DNA of 5,507 nucleotides, taken from Acidobacteriota bacterium (GTDB lineage: Bacteria; Acidobacteriota; Terriglobia; Bryobacterales; Bryobacteraceae). The stretch lies in NCBI GenBank assembly GCA_026394095.1, contig JAPKYY010000249.1, positions 888 to 6,394 of the forward strand, given 5' to 3'. Every line of letters begins with the position of its first letter. Position 1 is the first letter of the stretch. Below, piece by piece: positions 1 through 5,255 of this stretch. A program made the translations under genes and the position numbers. A model generated the notes under the pieces. The model was not told the DNA's origin. It saw only the letters and a list, made by a program, of their open reading frames with translations, and did no database searches.

Positions 1-1260
1 CGCCGCCTGATCAACGAGCGCTTCCCCGACTGGAACATCACCAGCACCTCAAGCACCGATTACAAGATGACGTTGAAGACCACGGCCGCGCTGGATTTGC
101 GCAAGAAGACTGTTGCCAGCGCCATCCGCACGATCGAAAGCCGCATCAATGGCCTCGGTCTTGCTGAAGCCAGCGTGCAGCAGCGCGGTGCCGCCGAGAC
201 CGTGCCTGAGATCCTGATCCAGATGCCTGGTGTCGACGATCCTGCCCGCATCAAGCAGATCCTTCAGACGGCCGCCCTGCTCGAGCTCTACGAAGTCAAC
301 GAAGGCCCCTTCGCCACGCGTGACCAGATGCTCAATCAGTTCAATGGCATTCTGCCTCCCGGCACCAAGGCCCTCCGCGGCATGGGCAGCCAGGAGAGCT
401 GGTTCCTGCTCAAGCGCGCTCCAGTGATCACTGGCCGCGACCTGCGCGACTCGCGCGCAGCCCAGGACACCATGAACAACGGATGGGTCACCACCTTTGT
501 GCTCAGCCAGGACGCCGCTGGCCGCTTCGGTCGTTTCACTGAAGCCAACATCAATAAGCGTCTGGCTATCGTCCTCGACGGCCAGGTACGCAGCGCTCCA
601 ACCATCCAGAACAAGATCTCCGACAACGGCCAGATCACCGGAGCCGCAAGCCAGCAGGAAGCCAACGATCTCGCACTCGTCCTTCGCGCAGGCTCACTCC
701 CGGCCAGCGTCATCTACCTCGAAGAGCGCACCGTCGGGCCGTCCCTTGGTGCTGATTCCATCCGTCAGGGCCTTATGAGCGGCATCGTTGGCCTCGTCGC
801 AGTTGTTCTTGTAATGCTTGTTTACTACAAGAAGGCTGGCATCAATGCCACCGTCGCCCTCATCCTCAATGCCCTCATCCTCATCGCCATCCTCGCCTAC
901 GTCGGCGCTACGCTGACCCTGCCAGGCATCGCCGGTGTTGTTCTTACGATCGGTATGGCCGTTGACTCCAACGTCCTGATCTTTGAGAGAATCCGCGAAG
1001 AACTTCGCGGCGGCAAGGCCGTCCGGGCCGCCATCGACGCAGGCTTCAGCCGTGCCTTCCTCACCATCGTCGACACTCACGTCACCGCCGTTGTATCGAG
1101 CGCCTTCCTCTTCATCTTTGGCACCACCAATGTGAAGGGTTTTGCTGTCACTCTGATCATCGGTTTGTTGGCCAATGTCTTCACCGCCGTCTTCGTCTCG
1201 AAGGTCATCTTCGATTGGGAAAACAGCGGAAACAAAAAATTAACGACCCTGAGCATCTAG
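1..1260 (+). CDS. secD: Protein translocase subunit SecD, C-terminal part (5' end outside the window)
   Basis: SecD is an inner-membrane RND-superfamily subunit that works with SecF to pull exported proteins through SecYEG using the proton gradient. The frame is open from base 1 and stops at TAG 1258-1260, giving 419 residues. The Met at base 67 is internal, because coding sequence continues upstream of it. Relative to a usual length near 530, the first membrane helix and the start of the periplasmic region are missing. Numbering codons from base 1, the visible order is a P1 base segment (about 38-76, with RIESRINGLGL), the P1 head region (about 95-235), then five membrane helices near 258-276, 283-303, 305-327, 352-374 and 380-404. 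The signature GMAVDSNVLIFERIREE carries Asp322, matching the proton-pathway Asp of SecD (D340 in Thermus SecDF, from memory). Helix five reads DTHVT where many SecDs have DANxT. secF follows 121 bases later. Identification is very secure. Confidence 0.97.
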   Translation, partial: RRLINERFPDWNITSTSSTDYKMTLKTTAALDLRKKTVASAIRTIESRINGLGLAEASVQQRGAAETVPEILIQMPGVDDPARIKQILQTAALLELYEVNEGPFATRDQMLNQFNGILPPGTKALRGMGSQESWFLLKRAPVITGRDLRDSRAAQDTMNNGWVTTFVLSQDAAGRFGRFTEANINKRLAIVLDGQVRSAPTIQNKISDNGQITGAASQQEANDLALVLRAGSLPASVIYLEERTVGPSLGADSIRQGLMSGIVGLVAVVLVMLVYYKKAGINATVALILNALILIAILAYVGATLTLPGIAGVVLTIGMAVDSNVLIFERIREELRGGKAVRAAIDAGFSRAFLTIVDTHVTAVVSSAFLFIFGTTNVKGFAVTLIIGLLANVFTAVFVSKVIFDWENSGNKKLTTLSI

Positions 1261-1336
1261 TTCAGTACAAGAAATTCATATTTTTTCCGCTGTTGAGTGA
1301 TAAATTCTTTCATTCCGGCGGGAACCAGAAAGGAAT

Positions 1337-1368
1337 GGCTGGTGTCCAACACAAATTGCACACCAGCC
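1337..1368 (+). promoter_or_regulatory. Stem-loop in the secD-secF spacer, just upstream of secF
   Basis: GGCTGGTGT (1337-1345) is perfectly complementary to ACACCAGCC (1360-1368). Inside this 9-bp stem there is one C-C mismatch (1346/1359), then three more pairs (CAA 1347-1349 with TTG 1356-1358), closing on a 6-base loop, CACAAA. A U-G pair could extend the base. The 3' arm ends 13 bases before the secF ATG. No T-run follows (the next bases are GGGTTTAGG), so it does not look like an intrinsic terminator. In the mRNA it would sit within or against the upstream edge of the initiating ribosome. A role in setting secF translation, or in mRNA processing or stability, is inferred. The inverted repeat itself is directly seen. 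Confidence 0.6.
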
Positions 1369-1373
1369 GGGTT

Positions 1374-1377
1374 TAGG
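1374..1377 (+). promoter_or_regulatory. Weak, closely spaced ribosome-binding site of secF
   Basis: The only Shine-Dalgarno-like bases near the secF start are TAGG, four bases from the ATG, which is short and close. All the other genes with a visible start here have better purine-rich sites (AGGGAAAGGA, AGGAG, AAGGGA, AGGGAG, AGGAGG). Together with the stem-loop directly upstream, this suggests secF translation may depend on coupling to secD or on the RNA structure. The start itself is supported by protein similarity, since SecF proteins typically begin with a short segment of the form MxIFR...FDFMGNKW before the first helix. Confidence 0.4.
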
Positions 1378-1381
1378 CAGC

Positions 1382-2587
1382 ATGCAGATTTTTCGCGATA
1401 CAAATTTCGATTTCATGGGCAACAAGTGGCCGCTCATCGGCCTCTCCCTGTTGCTCACCGCCGCTGGCTTGGTCAGCTTGGTGATTGAGGGTGGTCCTCG
1501 GTACGGCATCGACTTCAAGGGCGGCACGCTGCTCTACGTGAAGTTTGCCGAAAAGCCAAGTGAAGAATCCATCCGGGCCGCTCTGGGTAAAAAAATCCCC
1601 GGGGAAATCTCTGTAATTTCAGTTCAGGGCACCAACGAACTGATGATCGAAACCGAGATCAAGGACGAGCGTGAACTGCAGTCCACGCGTCAGGCCATTG
1701 AAGACACCCTGGCCGCCACTTTTGGCGCTCAGGCAGGCAAGCTCGATTTCACCGGCGCAGCCGCAGCAAGGGTCTACGAGAGGCTCAATTTGCCCCTTCA
1801 AAAAGCTGGCGTCTTCATCAGTGACGAAGACTTGCGCAAACTCGTAACCGAAATCCTCAGCTACCGCGACAAGCAAAAGGGCGGCATACTATCAAGCTTC
1901 GACGAACTCAGCGCGGTTCCCGGCATGACCCCGCAAATCCTCACGGTTATCAAGCAGGAAGGCTACATCGGCAAGTACCTCGTTCGCAATACCGAAGTGG
2001 TTGGCCCCAAGGTCGGCAATGAATTGCGCACACAAGCTTTGCTCGCAACCCTTTACGCGCTGGCCGGAATGTTGATATATGTAGGCCTTCGTTTTGAATT
2101 TGTGTATGGTTTTGCAGCCGTGATCGCTGTTTTTCACGACACGATCATCACTATAGGACTTTTTTCTTTGTTCCATAAAGAGATTTCCTTGACTGTGATT
2201 GCCGCACTCCTTACATTAGTTGGTTACTCCATGAACGACACGATTGTGGTCTTTGACCGGATTCGTGAAAACCTGCAGAGAGGCCGCAAGGGCGACATGA
2301 CCGAAATTGTGAATCGCAGCATCAACGAAACGCTGAGCCGAACAATTATGACGTCAGGCCTTACCTTTCTCACCGCGGTTGCGTTATGGTTGTTTGGCGG
2401 TCAGGTGTTGAACGGTTTTGCCTTTGCCCTGGTTGTCGGAATTTTAGTTGGAACGTATTCATCGATTTTTGTGGCAAGCCCGATTTTGGTGTTCTGGCAG
2501 GACTTCATGAAGAAGCGCGGAGAAAACCAAAAGACCGGTGGGGCACCACCTGTAGTGGCGGGTTCTAAAAAGCTCGCAGCGAAATAA
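1382..2587 (+). CDS. secF: Protein translocase subunit SecF
   Basis: SecF partners SecD in the proton-driven accessory export motor at the inner membrane. The 401-residue protein begins MQIFRDTNFDFMGNKW, followed by helix 1 (about 16-35) and the family motif GIDFKGGT (42-49). The periplasmic domain spans about 50-206. VGPKVG (207-212) leads into five further helices containing VFHDT (250-254), GYSMNDTIVVFDRIREN (281-297) and LSRTIMTSGLT (318-328). Asp286 and Arg320 are 34 residues apart, the same spacing as the D637/R671 proton-pathway pair I recall from Thermus SecDF, so the motor looks intact. At 401 residues it is longer than E. coli SecF (323). The extra length lies mostly around 120-197, including SSFDELSAVPGMTPQIL. 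The C-terminal tail (376-401) is basic and presumably cytoplasmic. The ribosome-binding site is weak. The second half of the gene is more AT-rich than secD. tonB starts 65 bases downstream. Confidence 0.98.
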   Translation: MQIFRDTNFDFMGNKWPLIGLSLLLTAAGLVSLVIEGGPRYGIDFKGGTLLYVKFAEKPSEESIRAALGKKIPGEISVISVQGTNELMIETEIKDERELQSTRQAIEDTLAATFGAQAGKLDFTGAAAARVYERLNLPLQKAGVFISDEDLRKLVTEILSYRDKQKGGILSSFDELSAVPGMTPQILTVIKQEGYIGKYLVRNTEVVGPKVGNELRTQALLATLYALAGMLIYVGLRFEFVYGFAAVIAVFHDTIITIGLFSLFHKEISLTVIAALLTLVGYSMNDTIVVFDRIRENLQRGRKGDMTEIVNRSINETLSRTIMTSGLTFLTAVALWLFGGQVLNGFAFALVVGILVGTYSSIFVASPILVFWQDFMKKRGENQKTGGAPPVVAGSKKLAAK

Positions 2588-2632
2588 GATTTACCGCTTT
2601 CGGAACTGCGGCCTTTACCGTGGTGTCTAGAG

Positions 2633-2652
2633 TTTAGGGAAAGGATTTAGGG
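2633..2652 (+). promoter_or_regulatory. Ribosome-binding region of tonB with a duplicated TTTAGGGA
   Basis: AGGGAAAGGA (2636-2645) is a strong purine-rich Shine-Dalgarno stretch seven bases before the ATG and fixes the tonB start at 2653. The octamer TTTAGGGA occurs twice, at 2633-2640 and 2646-2653. The second copy runs into the start codon, so its AGGG is too close to serve as a normal site. The duplication may be chance or a small slippage event. Confidence 0.6.
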
Positions 2653-3408
2653 ATGTTCGAACAAAGCCTTATTGTTGAAGAGAGTCAGACGAGGAAAGCG
2701 AGTTCCATTGTGGTCTCGTTCATCGTCCAGATCACGCTCATGACGGTGCTCGTGATTCTGCCTATGATTTACTACGAGCAGATCAGCGCGGCAGCGTTGG
2801 GAAGCAGCCTTGTTGCTCCCCCTCCCCCTCCTCCTCCCCCTCCTCCTCCTGCCCCGGTGCAGCAGGTCCAGAAGGTCAAAGTGGTTCCGAAGCAGTTCAA
2901 TGCTAATGTCCTCATGGCCCCCAAGACCATTCCGAAAGATATTGCCATGATCAAGGAAGAAGAACTCCCGATGGCCACTGGCGTTTCCGGCGGTGTCCCC
3001 GGTGGAGTCCCCGGCGGCGTCCCTGGTGGTGTTATGGGCGGCCTGCTCAACTCCATCCCTGGCCCACCTCCTCCTCCGGCCAAGAAGGAAGATCCTCCGA
3101 AGCCGAAGCCCCCGGCAGCCCCAATCCGCGTTGGTGGCAACGTGCAGAGCGCAAAGCTGGTTCGTCAGCCCAAGCCCATGTATCCGCCCCTCGCCCGTCA
3201 GGCCCGAATTTCAGGTGTCGTCAAATTTAATGCGGTCATCGCAAAAGACGGCACAATCCAGAACCTAACCATGATCTCCGGTCACCCTCTGCTCGTGCAG
3301 GCGGCAACCGAAGCGGTCAGGCAGTGGGTCTATCAACCCACGCTTCTCAACGGCGAACCCGTTGAGGTGATTACGACTATCGACGTGAACTTCACGTTAA
3401 GTCAGTAA
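2653..3408 (+). CDS. tonB: TonB family energy transducer
   Basis: TonB is anchored in the inner membrane, spans the periplasm, and passes energy from the ExbB/ExbD proton motor to outer-membrane transporters. The 251-residue protein has a short cytoplasmic N-terminus (1-18), one membrane anchor (about 19-41), 11 consecutive prolines (56-66), a basic Val/Lys stretch, a GGVP tandem repeat (113-128), a second Pro/Lys region (136-157), and a C-terminal TonB domain (about 163-250). That domain shows the expected YPPLARQARISGVV, AKDGTI and AVRQWVYQPTLLNGEPV segments. E. coli TonB has SxxxH in its anchor, with His20 functionally important. Here the equivalent spacing gives Ser22 and Gln26. The gene sits just ahead of exbB and exbD, which supports a Ton role rather than TolA. 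The substrate cannot be read from the sequence. Family assignment is secure. Naming it tonB rather than a generic paralogue is reasonable, but the genome may contain others. Confidence 0.93.
   Translation: MFEQSLIVEESQTRKASSIVVSFIVQITLMTVLVILPMIYYEQISAAALGSSLVAPPPPPPPPPPPAPVQQVQKVKVVPKQFNANVLMAPKTIPKDIAMIKEEELPMATGVSGGVPGGVPGGVPGGVMGGLLNSIPGPPPPPAKKEDPPKPKPPAAPIRVGGNVQSAKLVRQPKPMYPPLARQARISGVVKFNAVIAKDGTIQNLTMISGHPLLVQAATEAVRQWVYQPTLLNGEPVEVITTIDVNFTLSQ
2818..2850 (+). repeat. Polyproline tract (11 codons) in tonB
   Basis: Eleven consecutive proline codons (CCC/CCT only) lie just after the membrane anchor of TonB, at residues 56-66. Such tracts form stiff polyproline helices that help the protein reach across the periplasm. 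Runs of prolines also stall ribosomes unless EF-P assists, so translation of TonB is expected to depend on EF-P. The near-pure pyrimidine CCT/CCC composition makes the DNA prone to slippage. Confidence 0.9.
2989..3036 (+). repeat. Four 12-base tandem repeats encoding GGVP/GGVM in tonB
   Basis: Four in-frame 12-base units encode GGVP, GGVP, GGVP and GGVM at TonB residues 113-128. A partial GVS unit precedes them and a GG follows. The units differ mainly at third codon positions (GGC/GGT/GGA, GTC/GTT, CCC/CCT), so the peptide is better conserved than the DNA. This implies selection on the protein or an old expansion. The repeat sits in the periplasmic spacer between two proline-rich sections and would be flexible. 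Confidence 0.9.
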
Positions 3409-3481
3409 TCAAAGTCTGTCGGCGCAAGTCCAATTAGATAGTAGTTCCCAAAAACCAAAACAACTCGCAGGAGATTTTTGC

Positions 3482-4207
3482 ATGCTTTTCAATATGCAGT
3501 ATACGGGCTTCCTTTTGCTACAGGAAGTCGGATTTGATGTCCTCACCATGTGGGACCAGATGGGATTCCTGGCCAGGGCCGTCGTGATCATCCTCTTCAT
3601 CATGTCGGCTTGGTCGATCGGTGTCATGATTGACCGCTTGATCGCCTTCAATGCCGCCAAAACCCAGAGCCGTCAGTTTGCCCCGGCAGTCGCCGGTGCC
3701 TTGCGCGAAGGAAAGCTTGATGAAGCCATCAAGATCGCCGATCGCTATAAGAAGTCTCACCTGGCCAAGGTAGTTGTCGCTGGCCTCCAGGAATTCAAGG
3801 CTCACCAGATGAGCAACGAAATCTCTGGCGAAACCATCGAAGCCTCCAAGCGCGCTCTTGAGCGTGCAGAAGCCATCGTTGGTGCCGAGCTCAAGCGCGG
3901 TGTTTCCAGCCTTGCAACCATCGGTTCGGTCGGCCCCTTCGTCGGTCTCTTCGGAACCGTCGTCGGTATCGTTAACGCCTTCAAGGGTATCGCGAGCGAA
4001 AAGGCTGCCGGTCTCGGCGCCGTTGCCGGTGGTATCTCGGAAGCACTCGTTACAACCGCTCTTGGCTTGTTCGTCGCTATCCCCGCAGTTATGATGTTCA
4101 ACTACTTCACCAACAAGGTGGAGAGCTTTGGCATCGAAATGAACAACTCGAGCTCCGAATTGCTCGACTACTTCATCAAGCGTTCGCAGGCTGCCCGCCG
4201 CGCATAG
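3482..4207 (+). CDS. exbB: ExbB/TolQ/MotA-family proton channel protein, ExbB type
   Basis: ExbB forms the inner-membrane pentamer that, with ExbD, converts proton flow into movement of TonB. The 241-residue protein has a short hydrophobic N-terminal segment, helix 1 (about 30-50, ending MIDRL), a large cytoplasmic section (about 55-140), helix 2 with GPFVGLFGTVVGIVNAF (151-167), and helix 3 with EALVTTALGLFVAIPAV (187-203). Thr159, Glu187 and Thr192 align with E. coli ExbB Thr148, Glu176 and Thr181 at a constant offset of 11, so the channel residues are all present. AGGAG (3469-3473), eight bases before the ATG, supports this start over the internal Met at residue 5. TolQ is the main alternative, but adjacency to tonB and the GLFGTVxGI wording favour ExbB. 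The 118-base spacer after it holds a long hairpin. Confidence is high. Confidence 0.95.
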   Translation: MLFNMQYTGFLLLQEVGFDVLTMWDQMGFLARAVVIILFIMSAWSIGVMIDRLIAFNAAKTQSRQFAPAVAGALREGKLDEAIKIADRYKKSHLAKVVVAGLQEFKAHQMSNEISGETIEASKRALERAEAIVGAELKRGVSSLATIGSVGPFVGLFGTVVGIVNAFKGIASEKAAGLGAVAGGISEALVTTALGLFVAIPAVMMFNYFTNKVESFGIEMNNSSSELLDYFIKRSQAARRA

Positions 4208-4253
4208 ACCCTCGGGTCATTGAAATAAGACGAATCTTAGCGAGTTTGTATTC

Positions 4254-4293
4254 TTCTCCAGGTTGAGGCCTTAACCCCTCAACCTGGGGAGAA
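4254..4293 (+). promoter_or_regulatory. Long bulged stem-loop in the exbB-exbD spacer
   Basis: AGGTTGAGG (4260-4268) pairs perfectly with CCTCAACCT (4277-4285) around an 8-base loop, CCTTAACC. Outside it, TTCTCC (4254-4259) pairs with GGAGAA (4288-4293), leaving GG 4286-4287 as a two-base bulge, for 15 pairs in total. An alternative register pairs CC 4258-4259 with GG 4286-4287, giving 11 uninterrupted pairs. It starts 46 bases after the exbB stop and ends 32 bases before the exbD1 ATG. No T-run follows on either strand, so it does not fit a standard intrinsic terminator. A role as an mRNA processing or 3'-end-protecting element that raises exbB over exbD output is inferred, because ExbB is needed in excess over ExbD and TonB. 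Confidence 0.7.
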
Positions 4294-4325
4294 TGGGAAT
4301 CCGCTGAAGTTAAGGGACTACCGAC

Positions 4326-4766
4326 ATGTCACAAAGAAAAAAGGCACCGCCTCCAGTTTCGGATATTAACGTTACCCCGATGGTGGACGTCATGCTCGTC
4401 ATGCTCATCATCTTCATGGTCATCACGCCCATGCTTCAAAAGGGTGTGAGTGTTGAAAAGGTCAAGACCAAGAATCCGATCGCGATGAAGGATGCCGACA
4501 AAGAAGACGCAATCCTTGTCAGTGTCACCAGAGCCGGAGATACTTACCTTGGTACAACCCGTATGGCACCAGATCAGATGCCAACCAAGATCAAGGATAT
4601 GTTGACCAACAAGCCGGAAAAGGTTGTCTACATTAGCGCAGACCGGCGCGCCAAGTACGAACGGGTTGTTACCGTTGTCGACGAAATCCGAAATGCAGGC
4701 GTTGAGCAGTTAGGCCTGATTACAGAAGAAATTCAAGGCGCTCAGCCCGCAGCTGAAGCCAAGTAA
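4326..4766 (+). CDS. exbD: ExbD/TolR family biopolymer transport protein, first copy
   Basis: ExbD is a single-span inner-membrane protein whose helix sits inside the ExbB pore and carries the proton-binding Asp. Its periplasmic domain contacts TonB. This 146-residue copy has a basic, Pro-containing cytoplasmic N-terminus (SQRKKAPPP), the family motif SDINVTPMVDVMLVMLIIFMV (12-32), and a periplasmic domain of about 105 residues ending with EIRNAGVEQLGLITE and a short Ala/Glu/Gln-rich tail. Asp21 corresponds to the essential Asp25 of E. coli ExbD. The start is supported by AAGGGA (4312-4317), eight bases upstream. The gene ends in tandem stops TAATAA. It is followed 33 bases later by a second, clearly different ExbD, so the two may pair as a heterodimer inside one ExbB ring. 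TolR is the alternative family name, but the tonB/exbB context argues for ExbD. Confidence 0.93.
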   Translation: MSQRKKAPPPVSDINVTPMVDVMLVMLIIFMVITPMLQKGVSVEKVKTKNPIAMKDADKEDAILVSVTRAGDTYLGTTRMAPDQMPTKIKDMLTNKPEKVVYISADRRAKYERVVTVVDEIRNAGVEQLGLITEEIQGAQPAAEAK

Positions 4767-4799
4767 TAAGTACGAAAGAAAAAAGGGAGACGCACAGAT

Positions 4800-5228
4800 A
4801 TGTCAATGTCCACTGGTGGCAAAGGCGGGCCTAGCAGCGATATCAACATGACTCCAATGATCGACGTTTTGCTTGTCTTGATCATTATTTTCATGGTGAT
4901 TACACCGCTGACTCCGAAGGGGTTGGAAGCCCGCGTGCCACAGCCTCCACCTCCAAATCAGCCACCACCTCCTCCTGAGAATGACCGCACCGTGGTCGTA
5001 ATCATCGAGAAAGACAAATCCATGAAGATCAACTCCGAGTCGGTCCTCTTTGAGAATTTGCCAAAGCGTCTCGAGGATATCTTCAAGACTCGTGCTGAGC
5101 GTGTCTGCTTTGTTAAGGGTGACCCAGACCTCGAGTTTCAGGATGTCGCCAAAGTGATTGACGTCGCAAAAGGCGTCGGCATCGACCAGGTTGGTTTGAT
5201 GACCAAGAAGGTGGAAGCCGGCGAATAG
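4800..5228 (+). CDS. exbD: ExbD/TolR family biopolymer transport protein, second copy
   Basis: This is the second ExbD-type proton-motor subunit in tandem. The 142-residue protein has a Ser/Gly-rich N-terminus, the motif SSDINMTPMIDVLLVLIIIF (12-31) with Asp22 as the proton-binding residue, and one membrane helix (about 20-36). A proline-rich linker, PPPPNQPPPPP (49-59), follows, and then the periplasmic domain (about 62-138) with AKVIDVAKGVGIDQVGLMT. Unlike the first copy it has the proline linker straight after the membrane, a Cys in ERVCFVKGD, and an acidic-ending C-terminus. The two copies are therefore not a recent duplication. AGGGAG (4784-4789), ten bases upstream, favours the Met at 4800 over a second ATG at 4806. 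The stop is 27 bases before the next gene, consistent with co-transcription. Confidence 0.93.
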   Translation: MSMSTGGKGGPSSDINMTPMIDVLLVLIIIFMVITPLTPKGLEARVPQPPPPNQPPPPPENDRTVVVIIEKDKSMKINSESVLFENLPKRLEDIFKTRAERVCFVKGDPDLEFQDVAKVIDVAKGVGIDQVGLMTKKVEAGE

Positions 5229-5255
5229 CCGGGTGTCAGGAGGATAGCGACAATC

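Noticed and set aside
1275..1304. Possible promoter before secF: TTCATA (1275-1280) and GATAAA (1299-1304) with 18 bases between
   Set aside because: Each hexamer matches only four of six consensus bases, and such matches are common in AT-rich spacers. Nothing else supports a start site here.
1297..1488. A GTG-started 63-codon plus-strand frame overlapping the start of secF, considered as a VemP/SecM-like export-monitoring leader
   Set aside because: It lacks a signal peptide or hydrophobic segment, has no good ribosome site, and most of its length is just secF read in another frame.
2590..2620. TTTACCG repeated 24 bases apart in the secF-tonB spacer
   Set aside because: Two 7-base copies in a short spacer are easily chance. 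There is no dyad symmetry or promoter nearby to suggest an operator.
2989..3036. Tandem 12-base units considered as a CRISPR-like or mobile-element-related array
   Set aside because: The units are contiguous with no spacers, in frame within tonB, and encode a simple peptide repeat.
4220..4252. Possible promoter before exbD1: TTGAAA at 4220-4225
   Set aside because: No acceptable -10 element occurs at 16-18 bases. The nearest TATTCT is 23 bases away.
5218..5232. CCGGC/GCCGG inverted repeat around the exbD2 stop codon
   Set aside because: It has only five pairs with a five-base loop, overlaps the coding end, and has no T-run. The next gene starts 27 bases later with its own ribosome site, so a terminator is unlikely.
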